DNA from: Odontocerum albicorne
Taxonomy: Eukaryota; Arthropoda; Insecta; Trichoptera; Odontoceridae
NCBI GenBank assembly: GCA_949825065.1
Contig: OX463859.1
Coordinates: 12,414,452-12,478,451, forward strand
Direction of reading: 5' to 3'
DNA: 64,000 bases
Shown here: positions 1 to 11,395 of the stretch, piece by piece
Layout: every line of letters begins with the position of its first letter
Position numbering within the stretch: position 1 is the stretch's first letter
Notes under the pieces: generated by a model
The model's database searches: none
Told to the model about the DNA's origin: nothing
Seen by the model: the letters and a program-made list of their open reading frames with translations, nothing else
Position numbers and translations under genes: made by a program

Positions 1-381
1 CTAATGGTGGCAAGAACCAGGCATGGTCTGAATGTTTGTGAGCTCTTTCTTGTGCCTCCTCTCCATTGAAAGAATTGATGGTGTTCAACAGTAAAGGCAG
101 TGCTCCAGCTAGATTCTCCATCATGTTAGGTCCCGCTGATTTCTTGTTCTGGCTTCCCAAGAAAGCTGAAGCTACATTTAGGATACTATTAATGTCAATG
201 CCCTCTTCTTGTTTTTGCTGTTGTTTTCTTTTCGGCTGTGCCTGTTGGCTCGGTGTCCTTTTTATTGTCTTCTCAGGCTCTTCGTTATTTTTACCGACAG
301 AATCAGCAAAAGCGCTGATCACTGATCCAATTAGATTTGGATCCAGTTCACCGTCCTTGTTTGTAAATAATGTTCCTATAC
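1..381 (-). CDS. Exon 2 of the secreted Gly-rich protein (runs off the window)
   Basis: Starts after the acceptor AG at 383-382. The base carried over from exon 1 plus GT gives Ser, then IGTLFTNKDGELDPN. The frame stays open for all 381 nt to the window edge. A polybasic/Gln-rich stretch (KRKQQQKQEE) may be a linker or cleavage region. The plus-strand ORF covering the same bases is its shadow. Confidence 0.78.
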
Positions 382-1742
382 CTGAAAAAATTAAATTAAA
401 TATTGATAACACGGTATAAAACACTAAGCTTCATATAGACAAGGGTGAAACATCTCGGACAGTTTTGCTGGAATCGGTGGATTGCCAGATAGTAAATGTG
501 GAATATTTTTAATTATATTTTTGGTAGAATATTTTTTTCTATAAAAGACATACTTAAGAAAAATATAATAATGCGAAACATTGTATTGATTTATTGACAA
601 AATAAACAACACTTTAGTGTTCTTCATATATCTCAGTAACTACAATGTATTATAATACAATAATACAAAATGTAATGCATCAACAGCTTCCAAAGCACAA
701 CTTACAATATCTTATATTAATGTACGAGTATTATAGAAAGTGCAATTTGAAAAGTAAAAAATATAAATACAATAAAGGGCCAATTATCCGGGGCTTAATT
801 ATCCATGAATTGGATTAACTGTGGTCCTCTGTAGTACATTATTTTTTAGTAATCCGGAAATTGCAATTTTTTTAACAAACGTCCACGTTTTGAAAATTAC
901 AAAGCAAAGACCTAACCTGTTATAGAATCTATGGATTACATGTACCAATCAACTAACACTAGTAATTTGACGGTATTTCCTTGCATCAACACCGACATAA
1001 AATACATATGTAGATCCAGGGCGTCCCAGTATAATTGTTACGGTATGATACTGATGTTTAGCACTTGTATCTGCCAAACATTGAGAAAGCTTATTCGTGT
1101 ACTCATCTTGCATAATAAAATATATCTAGCATTTCTACTCTTAAAATGTTGAACTCAATAAAAACTTTATTTGGATTAACCGTGTTTTTCAATTATCCGG
1201 GCTCGAGTGTCCTCCAATTGCCACGGATAATCGGTACTCTACTGCAATTGAATATGACCGACGATGTAAGTATTCTTGTACCCTCGAATACTAGGCAAAA
1301 AAGTGCCTGTATCATTCGAGGAGAGTAAGTAGCACAGCGTGGGATTCGAATCGGCGACCTTCCGCACGGAAGTCCAATACGATACCTCGCCACCACGCAT
1401 CTCAAGAAACATTAGTTATGTTGAAAGAAACTCACTTGATAAAACATCACCAGCCCCAGTATTCTTCCCTCCCTGCATACCCACTATAGCATCTCCAATA
1501 TTCTTCCCTCCTTCTCCCTGCATCAGGCTGCCCAAGATCCCTCCCAAGGCTGCTATTCCTCCACCCCCAGCCCCTCCCTTCCCGGAGAGGGAGTTCTGCA
1601 GGAAACTGGAAGCCAAATCCAGCAGAGGGTTCGAGTCTTCGTCATCATCAACATTGTTATCATCCAGGCTCTGCGAGGTCAGAGTGGCCAGAGACAGGAA
1701 AAGGACGAAGATGTAGAGGAAGGTGGATCGCGTGATCTTCAT
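1..1742 (-). CDS. Secreted glycine-rich small protein, 5' two exons (partial gene)
   Basis: Two exons join in frame: 1742-1436 and 381-1, with the reading frame still open at the window edge, so the gene continues to the left. Exon 1 encodes an N-terminal hydrophobic stretch (about residues 8-23) after a basic MKITR start, a typical signal peptide with cleavage near the TSQS segment. An Asp-rich stretch, a short helix-like LLDLASSFLQ segment and a Gly-rich region follow. Exon 2 adds an acidic/Lys/Gln-rich linker and then an amphipathic part with a late HSDHAWFLPP motif. No catalytic motif is visible. I do not recognise a named family; it looks like a conserved insect secreted or extracellular protein. 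The splice donor GTGAGT at 1435 and the acceptor TTTTTTCAG ending at 382 agree in phase (phase 1). The intron contains a SINE fragment. Confident that it is a real gene, unsure of function. Confidence 0.8.
1264..1405 (-). repeat. SINE family 2 fragment in the intron
   Basis: On the minus strand this matches the head of the tRNA-derived repeat seen in fuller form at 1985-2375 and 62930-63300: a B-box-like stretch ending in a CACGCTGTG-type motif, then the CGAATACTAGG segment. It lies inside the intron of the secreted-protein gene about 30 bases from the donor. The remaining intron (382-1263) is AT-rich with no other feature seen. Confidence 0.7.
1436..1742 (-). CDS. Exon 1 of the secreted Gly-rich protein
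   Basis: The exon starts at ATG 1742-1740 and ends at 1436 before a GTGAG donor; its 307 nt leave one base for the next codon. It encodes a signal peptide, the LDDNNVDDDEDSN acidic patch and a run of Gly-Gly-rich residues (GKGGAGGGG, then ALGGILGSLMQGEGG). Upstream (above 1742) I see no clear TATA box. Confidence 0.82.
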
Positions 1743-1984
1743 TTTGGAGCTTGAAGTTGCTTAACCTGAAAATTACAATTAAAAATATGAAAAGGATGTC
1801 TAAACTTTCATTTCATGTATGTATTTACGTAGGTTTACAGGCCAACATTAATAAAAATGAGACATTTATTTCTGCAAAAGAAAAAAAATGTACAGTATTT
1901 TGAGGAGAATCAATTTCGAAACCTAAGTACACTCAATACTTTTATTCGCAAAACACTGTTGACTATATATACATGCTTCTGAGG

Positions 1985-2375
1985 TGCAAGGCTGCGCAGT
2001 AATTCACTGGACTTCCGTGGAGAGGTCGTCGGATCGAACCCCGTGCTGTGATATTCCCCTCGAATGACACAGAATTTTTTTCCGTCTAGTATTCGGGGGT
2101 ATAAGGATACCTATGACTTCGGTCATATCTATTCTTTCAAAAAGAGGGGAGAAACATGTTGAAGTGCTCCGATCGTCTCACTTCGGTTTACGATCGGATC
2201 CAGTACAGCGGTGTGGCCGGTGAGTTTGCTGGTTTGCAACGGCTCATTCATTAAAAAAAAAACTCTACGTCGCAGCTTCGCTTTCCAATTGATGTTGGAA
2301 TGGCGGGTTGATCCTCGACTGTGAGGTCCAGCATTGATCGATAAAAATTCGTCGTTCGTGGCATCAACAGACTAG
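1985..2375 (+). repeat. SINE family 2, near-complete copy
   Basis: A tRNA-like head (GCTGCGCAGTAA... GGATCGAACCCC, an RNA polymerase III B-box-like stretch) is followed by a body shared by at least five other copies in the window: a CGGGGGTATAAGGATAC segment, TATGACTTCGGTCATAT, GATCGGATCCAGTACAGC and a final GAATGGCGGG-type segment. Being dispersed in both orientations, with a pol III-type head and no coding capacity, it is best called a SINE. Confidence 0.7.
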
Positions 2376-3862
2376 GAGATCCCCCTCCCCCGGGGATAAC
2401 AAGTAAACAAAATTCAATTTTCTTACGAATATAATAAAGCACTGTAAAGGGATCTACGAGTATGTTAATTCACTCCTAGAGACGATGTGGGTGGAGGTGG
2501 GACAACTGTTGTCCCTGTAAAAAAAACGAAAACTTAAAAACATTACTGGTCAGCATAAACTGCGAACAAATATTAGTAGATAGAAGTGAATGACGTAGAA
2601 CTATTATCTTATCTAGTTTAGATAACAGTTAAGCTAGTTATCAAGGACCCAATGGAGAAAGAATACGTTGATATACTACAAGTACTGAAGCTCCTTGCCC
2701 TATATGCAACAATATATGCCTATTACAAATTGGTTTCCGTAGTCATCTCCGGTGGCACCAACGCCAGGTACCCTGATCCCCTACTTTGTGCATTGCCTTC
2801 TATTACACTCGTCACAGATAATGGAACATTCATTCATATGTTGCTTACTATAAATTCTTGTAAATAAAAATAGCGCTGTATAATTGGCTAACGAAAAGCT
2901 GCAACAAATTTAATATATCGATCGTCTTGGAATTTGGATCTTCTTGCCATTGGAACTTTGAGTTTGATCTGTCAAAACTGTGTGCTTTCTGCAGTGCAAC
3001 AGCTTGCAAACAATAAATCAAGCATATGCATATTCCATCCACAGGATGGCTGATAATCACACGATCATGACCTATCGTATACAGCCAATGGAAGCCTTCA
3101 AATCAAATTCTTCAAGAACGTATTAAATGAACGATACAACTTCGTATAAGGTGTGGACCTTGTTTCTTTCACATGTGTTCGGGTTCTCTTGAAAATGAAT
3201 TAACAATAATATATAAAGTGACTGAAAAACTGTCAATTCAGGTTTTTCTACATCGTCAGCTGCGCTCAGTTTCCTAGAACCTGTTTTGAAGACTACTTAG
3301 ATGGCTTATTTTTGTAAGATACTTTAATTATAGTAATGATATATACGCCAGTTATCTGATATATATACTAGAAGTTTTTTTTAATCTTTTAACTTTTGAT
3401 GGGTCATCTAATCCAACAATAATCAGGTCGTATAGTGATAGATTATCTTTCTTTAATCTTCAATCGCTTGAGACTTGTAGACGTATATTTAATCTTGTGT
3501 TACTTTATAAAACCTTAAACGGTCTTCTGAACTCGCATGCGATTCTGGAACACAATTATTTGACGAAATTTAGCGTTTTAATTTGACCTAAAAATATTAA
3601 ATCACGTTCCCAATAATCTACAACTGATCAGAGTTATGTATTTTTTACAATATCGCCTCAGGAAACGCAATAACAGCAACTATTTAACGGCGCATGAGTG
3701 ATTTAACAGCATACCTTTTGTCGTATAGTAATCTTGAACGGCTTAAGACCGTGTTGAATCAAAGTTGAATTATTTTCGCGCATTAAACACTTCAAGACCC
3801 GATCAAAATCGAAACAACTTTGAAATCGACATTGAAATATACATCAGATTTTCATCGATTGG
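2376..3862. other. Intergenic, no gene seen
   Basis: AT-rich sequence with only short unsupported ORFs. A short GTGGGTGGAGGTGGGAC fragment (about 2486-2505) matches part of another dispersed repeat (compare 8100-8140 and 19305-19370). I see no splice-supported exon or RNA gene. Confidence 0.5.
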
Positions 3863-3870
3863 GTCTAATA

Positions 3871-4342
3871 CATAGGTTCTCAACGTGGGCGATAACGCCC
3901 CCTTTTGGGCGTTTGAGACTTTCAGGAGGGCAGTAGAAGACCCAGAGAAAATTAGGGGGCGTTGAGATGGCACGGAGGGGCGTGGGCAGATTAAAAAAAT
4001 AGAATCTAAAAAAGACAAAAAAAAAACACTAATCACGTACTAACTAAAGTAAACTTAAATATTGGTTAATTTTTGTTTTTGTATGTATTTTAATCATTTT
4101 TATTACGTGTGCGAAAATTCACGAATACAGGGGCGTCATCGAATCACTGTTTGAAAAAGTAGGCTATGACCCAAAAAAGTTGGAAAACTATGGGTTACAT
4201 AATTGATATCAAGAACGGGAGTCAGTGTGTATTTTTTTTCTGAAAAGGGGGCGGTGAGTAATTTTGTTTCCGAAAAGGGGGGCGGTGAGTAATTTTGTTT
4301 TCGAAAAGGGGGCGGTAGGCCAAAAAAGGTTGGGAGCCTATG
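3871..4342. mobile_element. hAT-type MITE with perfect 8-bp target duplication
   Basis: The left end CATAGGTTCTCAACG and the inverted right end (reads CATAGGCTCCCAACC) form imperfect terminal repeats. The element is flanked by an exact 8-bp direct repeat, GTCTAATA, at 3863-3870 and 4343-4350, as expected for hAT integration. The GGGCGATAACGCCC segment next to the left end is common in non-autonomous hAT elements. An internal roughly 30-bp unit containing GGGGGCGGTGAGTAATTTTG is repeated about three times (4247-4320). No transposase is present. Confidence 0.85.
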
Positions 4343-4800
4343 GTCTAATATATTAAATTCAAATGGAACCTCTGAAATGTTAAATTTAGTCTTGCAAAAT
4401 ATTAATACGCGCCCATACAAAGCGAAGGGATGTTTGTCAGTTATTTTAGAATAGGCAAAATGTGGTTTGACTTATTTTCGAGATATTGGGATAGTAGTAT
4501 TACCATAAACTCAAAACAGGCACAAAATTACACATATTAAGAGAAGTACAAATCTTGCGGCTTAGCTCAGAGAAAGTTTTAATGGTAAAGATGGGAAATA
4601 TGACTGGCTTAATCCATTATACATTTCACATCCTCGCGTGAATCATCTTTCTGACGAAGAGACGTGGCGATTGATGGTTGGGTGGACACTGAGTTCTAAA
4701 GCACGCACTTTCGCCGGTAATTGGAGTGAGCATTGGACGGTTGTTCCGTTAGAGATACGAATCTGTGATGCAGAATGTGTTCACAGAGCCGCGCTACCTT
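4343..4800. other. Intergenic, no gene seen
   Basis: The stretch between the hAT MITE and the LINE remnant has no recognised feature. The short plus-strand ORF at 4638-4826 resembles no family I know and may be upstream LINE sequence. Confidence 0.4.
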
Positions 4801-4809
4801 ATGTGCAGT

Positions 4810-5985
4810 ATGGATTCTATGTGTAGGCGGCCGATCTATAGGGAGACCGTTATTATACTCTATTATTAATTGGTTATCTGACTATACACCGAACGATTGG
4901 AGGAGTACAGTGATTGTTTCACTATATAAAGGTAAGGGTGCAAGAATGGAGTGTGGAAATTACAGAGCCATTAGCTTACTGGGTGTAGTAAGTATACCCT
5001 ATGATAAAATTTTGTAGAAAAGGTAAAAAGAAAGACTGTAAAAAGTGTGGAATGATCAGGGTGCCCTCTTAAGTGATGGAAGATGCGTGGATCAGGTTTT
5101 CTCTTTGCATATGGTTGTAGAAAAATATATGGCAATAAATAAGAAACCGTACTGTTTGTTTGTGGACTTGGAAAAACCATATAACCGAGTGATAAGAGAA
5201 AATCTATGAAAAATATTGAATGAATATGGTGTTGAATGTAAATTAATACGTGGTATTGCGTCATTATATGTTGAAGTAAAGCATGGGTAAGAGTGAATGG
5301 TGCCTTAAATGTGTAGTTGAATATTTCAAGAGGAGTAAAGCAAGGATGTGTCATGTCACCCTGGATGTTTTATAATTATATAGATTCGTGTGTGACGGAC
5401 TACAGAGTTCAAAGCGTGGCATTCAAATTTCGTGAGAGATGCGAAGATAAATATCTAAAAATGACTGCTACGACTTCCAAAGGCATGGTCATAGAAAAGT
5501 GTGAAAGGAAAAGTAAACATAATATATATAATATGTATATATGTGAACAATAAAAAATGGAGCATGTTTAGGAATTCTGATATTTGAATTGTATTGTACT
5601 TTCTAAGATGGCATACTTATGAGTGATATCGAACGGCGTGTAGCCATAGAAAATAAAGTCAAAGGGGCACTACTACATATATACTCAAACTAGACAGTAA
5701 CATAATCTATTAAGACGATACTCCACAACAATATTAGTTCCAACTTGTATGTATAGGAGTGAAACGTGGACGTAGAAAAATCTGAAAGGAGCCGAATAAA
5801 CGCTGTAGAAATACATGCCCTGAGACGAATACATGAAGTTGACAATGTATGATAAAATACAATGTAAGAAGTAAAGAGAAATCGTAGTAGCTGTATGAGG
5901 TGAACTTATAGAAGAAGTGAGATATATGTGTCGTGATAGAAAAGTCTGGTGCTTGCTCCTTTCTGCCTAACCCAATATGGAGACA
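4810..5985 (+). pseudogene. Decayed LINE (non-LTR retrotransposon) reverse transcriptase and 3' end
   Basis: Segments translate to typical reverse transcriptase motifs in shifting frames: a DWRSTVIVSLYKGKG block followed by GNYRAISLLG (near 4890-4985), then VKQGCVMSPWMF (near 5333-5373). Downstream is the shared 3' tail containing GAAACGTGGACG (5761-5772), and the copy ends near the CTGCCTAACCC motif at about 5965. Many stops and frameshifts make it dead. The same tail recurs more than ten times in the window in both orientations, so this is the main LINE family here. I do not assign the clade. Confidence 0.8.
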
Positions 5986-6367
5986 TTACATGTACACATT
6001 ACACTGACGTGATATTTTAACGTTAACTTGATTTCACTATGTTTATTTGATATTTCGAATAAATTGAAAATATACGTGCAGTGGATTGGATGTCATAATT
6101 GCCTGTCATAATTATATTTATGCAATACATACACCCAGACAGGCGACACTGCCCATAGCACCAGTCCTGATACTGCACGATTTAGCAGTGAGTCACGCGG
6201 AAAATACGAGGGTAAAAAATTTCATAAATTTCTATAAATAATATTATTCACTAGCACAAACCAACCTTCGATTATTTTCTAGTTTATGCAACCATTTCAG
6301 AAATAATTTGAATTCTTTGTGAGGGGACTTTCGAGAGTAAATCCGACCTATCTTTCCGTTATAAGCA
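5986..6367. other. Intergenic, no gene seen
   Basis: AT-rich spacer between the LINE 3' end and the next inverted-repeat element. No supported feature. Confidence 0.4.
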
Positions 6368-6960
6368 CAGGCTTCCGAAGCATCATCTATTGCCTGACTA
6401 GTCCACCTACAGTATTAGCAAGGAGGGCCGAGGTCTTAATGAACGTGATGAAACACAAGTAGCCTGAAGTGTTAAATAATTGGTATTAAAAACCTGGCGT
6501 GTAAGTGTTAAATAATTGGTATTAAAAACCTGGCGTGTAAGTGTTAAATAATTGGTATTAAAATAATTAATTGTAAGAATTGTTATCTAGTTAAAAGTTT
6601 TTTTTTTTTTTTTATTAAACAAGTAAATTATTATACAAACATTTGTCAAGGCTATACCTATATACAAATTTATTACTTAACTAATCTTAATTATATGTTA
6701 TAATTTATGAACTTATTTAATCTTATTTTCCTACATATCATTTTATTTTATTTATTCAATCTTAATATATGAGATCTTAGAAATAATTAAAACCTACATA
6801 CTACTTACAACTAGATAACAATTCTTACACTAATTATTCAGCAAAAACAAGTCCACTCGTTCAGGCTACTTGTATTCCATCACATTCACTCAGACCTTGG
6901 TCGTTTCAGCTAATACTGAAGGTGGACTAGTCAGGCAACAGATAATGCTTCGTTTCTAGG
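6368..6960. mobile_element. MITE-like element with roughly 120-bp inverted ends
   Basis: The left end (GAAGCATCATCTATTGCCTGA, then CTAGTCCACCT and ACAAGTAGCCTGAA) reappears inverted at 6840-6960. The interior is AT-rich with a poly-T run at 6600. The left arm contains a 36-bp direct repeat (GTGTTAAATAATTGGTATTA) about 2.5 times at 6468-6562. A partial copy lies at 8240-8525. No transposase fragment is visible, so the superfamily is not assigned. Confidence 0.65.
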
Positions 6961-7252
6961 TGTTAATTATTTATATGAAATTAAATATGAAGATTATTAA
7001 AAATAAAAATTACAATTAGGAAGTTAAAATTAAGTTATTTTATAGCTTAGTAGACTAGTTCTTTAGTTCTTAAGTAATACATTTGTGTATGGATATATTC
7101 TTTACCAAATATGTGTATCATAAATTACTTTATCAAATTAATAAAAAAATTCTTCGTTTAATGGTAAAATCGTAACACAGTAATTTATTTTTGAAAATTA
7201 AAATATATTTGAAATTGTATATATAAAAAGGATGGCTACCCACGGTATATAA

Positions 7253-7673
7253 CAGGGGTGGGCATACATGAGGTCAACGAGAACCACATTCTGAATTTTC
7301 ATATATATAAAGAGCCACACCATAGTCACGTTCTCACGTAGTATTAAATATATCAATTAAAATTTATTACATATTCTACACAAACCTTAATTGCTATATA
7401 AAGTATAAAAATACACATATAATAAAATATAAAATAGCGCAGAATACGTTTTGCGTGGTTTGCGCATATAAAGAGGCAGGAGATGCGCGCGCGCGCCTTT
7501 TGTGAAGAAGACGTTCAATATTATAATAAATGTAAACATAATATTCCGTTCTTAAAATAATAGTGTAATAAACAAAATATTCTCTATTTTTTCCTAATCT
7601 GTTTTCTTGCGGCCTGCAACAGCTTTCCTTAGAGTAATATGGGCCTCATCCCATTTTGAGTTGTGCTGGCCTG
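7253..7673 (+). mobile_element. hAT-type MITE, second copy of the 27596-28212 element
   Basis: The right end TTGTGCTGGCCTG matches the terminus of the better-preserved element at 27596-28212, and 7500-7673 matches it in inverted orientation (GGGCCTCATCCCATTTTGAG). The left end CAGGGGTGGGCATAC is more diverged. No transposase is present. Confidence 0.6.
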
Positions 7674-8045
7674 TTCTAAGGATATAAATTATATGTGCTG
7701 GTGATTATGAAGATAATTAAACCTAAAAAATGTTTTTTTTGGTTTATATGAAATATTAAAAAAGTATTCATAAATCCTGTATATATGGTATATAAATAAA
7801 TATCAAGCCCGTTGAATGGATTTTATGGTTAAATTATTTCATACGGTTAAATTACGATATTGATCAAATTATGTTGTATTGAATGTTTGAATAAGATGAA
7901 AAAAGGACCTTTAAGGTGCTTTGGACATGAGTAGAGAATGAATTATATAAGAATGACTAAACGAGTATACAAGTAAGAAGTGCAAGGTGTGCGTAAAAGA
8001 GGTGAACTGAGAAAAACGTGACTGGATCAAATGGACTACATTTTG
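7674..8045 (+). repeat. Dispersed repeat shared with 27228-27595 (inverted)
   Basis: The sequence from AAGGATATAAATTATATGTG through AAAAAAGGACCTTTAAGGTGC to GGTGTGCGTAAAAGAGGTGA is found inverted at 27228-27595, so the hAT plus this flank form a long matching block in both places. The distal part is LINE tail (GTGACTGGATCAAATGG). Confidence 0.7.
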
Positions 8046-8239
8046 AGGTCCATTTGGTCCAGCCACGTACAGCCACAACTACATCCTTCTAATTGGGACT
8101 TATTTTGTCCCACACAACAGCGTGGGTGGTGGTGGGATCAAACTGAACATTATTATGTATTGGAAGGAAATTCAACATTTACAATAAATAGAAATATCTC
8201 AGAAACATTAAAAAAAATTATGTCAAAACCCAGATGAGA

Positions 8240-8525
8240 CGATTTACTTTTTTTAATTATTTAATAAAATAATATAAAGTACAAACTTTGACAAAGGCTA
8301 TACCTATACATACAAATGTATATCTTAAGAACTAATCTAATTATATATTATAACTATGAACTCATTTAATTTAAATTTACTTCATAATATTTTTTTATTA
8401 TCCTAATATGTAATATAATTTTATAGAAATAGTTAACGCCTACATACTACATATAACTAGATAATAATTCTTACAATTAATTATTTAGCACGTACATGTC
8501 CACTTGTTCAGGCTACGCATTTCGA
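8240..8525 (+). repeat. Partial copy of the 6368-6960 MITE
   Basis: Shares the order GACAAAGGCTATACCTATA, CCTACATACTAC, ACTAGATAATAATTCTTAC and GTCCACTTGTTCAGGCTAC with the interior and right arm of the element at 6368-6960. Confidence 0.65.
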
Positions 8526-8734
8526 AACGATATACAATTTTTTACAATGAATTTATTTTTTGTTTTACCGATCCATTGTATTTCACTTATCTTGAGTATC
8601 CATTGAGAACATGGTGAGTTATTTAAGAACAATGAAAATATTTGCTTATCAATAATGTCTAGACTTCTCAAGATCCATTCCCTTTATTTTTACAATACAG
8701 TGGAACTTCTATATGTCGTTTTTGAAGGGACTTA

Positions 8735-9609
8735 AACAAAAAAATTACGTAGTAACCGTAGTACATATGTAAGCTATTTTTCGACATAGTCGCCATTCCT
8801 CTCAATGCAGGTGGTGAAGCGGGGTATCTTGTTTTTGATGCCTTCCTCGAAGTAGTTTCCTGTCAACCCCTCCGTCCACTTCTCCACCTCCTCCTTTACC
8901 TCCTCGTCGGTTGAAAACCTTTTTCCACCCATGTGCAGCTTCAGGGAGGTAAAGATAGTAATCTGAAGGTGCTAGATCAGGGGAATGCGCGGGATGGTTC
9001 AGGACATCCCATTTAAACGAGGCCAGCAGTTCCTTCGTGGCGTTGGCCGTGTGTGGTCTGGCATTGTCGTGCAGCAGGCAGACTCCCTTTGTCAGCATGC
9101 CTCTCCACTTGTTCTGAATCGCCCTCCGCAATTTTTTTAGGGTCTCACAGTATCTTGCAGAGTTGATGGTCTCCCCTTGAGGCATATATTCAATTAAAAT
9201 TATGCCTTGACAGTCCCAAAACACGGATACCATGATTTTCTTGGCTGAAATTGTGGTTTTGAACTTTTTGGCGGAGGGTGAAGAGGTGTGACGCCACTGT
9301 TGAGACTGCCTTTTGGTTTCAGGCGTGTAGTGTGCAACCCAAGTTTCATCTCCAGTAACGATGGAGCGGAGAAATTCATCTCCATGGAGTTTGCAGCGCC
9401 TCAAAAACTCTTGCCCGGCATTATTTATTTCGCACTTGGCGGGAGATTGGATTGACATTTTTCACGAAACGTGTTGTCGCGTCGACACTTCTCAACGTAC
9501 TGACCTCGAACCGGTGAAGGGGCAGGCTACACGGAAGTGTAGCCAACATGTCGAAAATAAAAACCATCCGGTCGTGAGAGCCTCAGTACACTTTCTTTCT
9601 GGATACGCC
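8735..9609 (-). pseudogene. Truncated, frameshifted mariner transposase
   Basis: On the minus strand the ORF 9458-8802 shows the C-terminal two thirds of a mariner transposase: IVTGDETWVAHYTPETK (first catalytic Asp), LLHDNARPHTA (second Asp) and HSPDLAPSDYYL (third Asp). After SDYYLYL the frame shifts, and the natural C-terminus is out of frame as far as the 3' end. The N-terminal DNA-binding region is missing. The left end of the element (9609 on this strand) reads GGCGTATCCAGAAAG and matches the terminus at 57671. The 3' UTR ending (ACTACGGTTACTACG) is shared with 57573-57605. The far terminal repeat is lost. Not functional. Confidence 0.85.
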
Positions 9610-9692
9610 TAGTACATAAAAAAATTAACGTACTCAATGTTTAATGTAGTAAAAAAATATTTATACGTGTGCATACGTGTATGATACACATA

Positions 9693-9892
9693 ACCTCCAT
9701 GGTCTAGTTGGTAAGATACCTGTCTTCCTACCCAGAGGTTGATGGTTCGATTCTCGCTGGAACCCAGATTTACAAAAAAGATGTTCAGTCTAGTTTTCAC
9801 TTCATGCCTCATAAACATTTTTTTTTCTGGTTGGTTGAGAAGGTTGCCGCAAGGTTTTATTCTATACAAATAAAGTGTTTTACATGATTCGC
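9693..9892 (+). repeat. SINE family 1 (tRNA-derived)
   Basis: Head with A-box-like TGGTCTAGTTGGTAAGA and B-box-like GATGGTTCGATTCTC, followed by the family body TCTGGTTGGTTGAGAAGGTTGCCGC and a tail running into AAATAAAGTGTTTTACA. Matches copies at 17850-18040 (minus), 29508-29705, 56145-56345 (minus) and 62728-62925. Confidence 0.8.
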
Positions 9893-10425
9893 TCAGGTGC
9901 TGCTATAGCTGACAAACGTGATTTGTTTAATAATATTGGATTCGAGTCCCAAGTGAGAGCGCTATTCAGGACAGTTTGTTCTCTAAACGGCGCTATACAA
10001 AATTTTCCTTTGAATTAAAATGTATCTAAATAAAAATGAAGTTTTAAAATTGTGCCGAAAACCTAAATAAAAAGTTTTTTTTAATAAAAATCACTTATTC
10101 TGCTCGTTATTTTCAGTGCCGTTATTCTTATTCAAAGCAAGCATTCAAAGCATTTATGTTTAGCTATGAAATGTGGTCTTGAAGTTTTGAAAAACGATCG
10201 ATTGACAATAACAGTACAATAGACTACCAAATTCTAAACGAATATTGCGATAAAACGATGCATAGAGGAACGATCGATATTTTCTATTTTTGTTTGTTTT
10301 ATATGGAATTAATTCGGGACTGGGTGAAATAAACGTTACGTACGGGAAAATTTTGATTCGGGAAGACGATCGATCGAGGTTTCACTGTAATCCCATTTCA
10401 TACCTGCATCTTATGTTAACTAGAG
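9893..10425. other. Intergenic, no gene seen
   Basis: AT-rich spacer without a supported feature. A GATCGATCG-rich patch near 10365 is of no clear meaning. Confidence 0.4.
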
Positions 10426-11100
10426 CAGTGTTCCCCAACCGGTGGTCCGCGGCCCGGTGCCGGTCCGCAAAGACTTTCCGCCGGGCCGCAAACAGTATGT
10501 CAAATTTATTAAATATAGGATTTTTTCGCTTGCACGTTGACTTGTATTTTTAGTAATTGTTAAATAAATATAATTGGTATGATAATGCGACACGATGGTC
10601 GCTGGTTTTCTCAGAATGGACAGTCATAAATCTTCTCAGATACACTTAGGGAGAACGGAAATATTTGCTCTTGGCTAGTGAACTCGGATGCAAAACCCCA
10701 CCTAAATATATTTCCAAGAATTTCATAATATATAATTGTTTTCATTTTGGAATGGAATGGTGAGAGTAACAGTACATACAAGTAAAATAATGTCACAGAC
10801 AGCACTGCAGCCAAGAATATTCAATATATTAGCAAAGATGCAACAGCAGGTTTCGCATTGGTTTGTTGAAAACCCCCCATTGTTTTTGTTAAATTTTAAT
10901 TGTATCAGACAATGTTACAATTAAAATTGTTTAAGTGTTATATGGATATTTGTTAATTATAGTTACATATGTCCATCAGTCACAATATAAGATAAAAAAA
11001 ATATTAAATAAAAAAACATTTTTATTTCAGTATTAGTGGTCCGCGAAAAAATTTTCCTTTTTTTACCGGTCCACAGGTCTAAAAAGGTTGGGGAACACTG
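10426..11100. mobile_element. hAT MITE with perfect 15-bp terminal inverted repeats
   Basis: The ends CAGTGTTCCCCAACC (10426-10440) and GGTTGGGGAACACTG (11086-11100) are exact inverted repeats. The 8-bp flanks AACTAGAG and AACTAGAT match at seven positions, as for hAT. The unoccupied target (CTTATGTTAACTAGATGGC) survives nearby at 11159, in the second unit of a tandem duplication. Subterminal GGTCCGCGGCCCGG is typical of non-autonomous hAT elements. No transposase. Confidence 0.87.
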
Positions 11101-11222
11101 AACTAGATGACTTAACTAGGCTCGCCACAGTGAACAATCAGACGAATAGATACAAATCTTATGTTAACTAGATGGCTTAACTAGGCTCGCCACAGTGAAC
11201 AATCAGACGAATAGATACAAAA
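11101..11222 (+). repeat. Tandem duplication of about 65 bp
   Basis: The unit AACTAGATGRCTTAACTAGG followed by CTCGCCACAGTGAACAATC and AGACGAATAGATACAAA occurs twice, at about 11101-11157 and 11167-11222. It abuts the hAT element and preserves the empty insertion site. Confidence 0.8.
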
Positions 11223-11319
11223 CAACTCAATGTACAAAATATGCATTTTACTTTATTTTTCATATGGAAAACACATTATCATGTATTTATTTAGTTAATA
11301 CTTCAATTTATAAAAGTTT

Positions 11320-11395
11320 GGGTGTATTTTTGCTAGGGGGCAATATCTTAAAACCAACCAGACAAATCTTAATAAAGGAGGTTACATGGCCGCAA
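11320..11395 (-). repeat. SINE family 1 tail fragment
   Basis: On the minus strand this reads the conserved SINE 1 3' body (TGTCTGGTTGGTTTTAAGATATTGCC). The head is missing. Confidence 0.55.

Noticed and set aside
1339..1716. Pro-rich 125-aa plus-strand ORF
   Set aside because: Antisense shadow of the Gly-rich exon on the minus strand.
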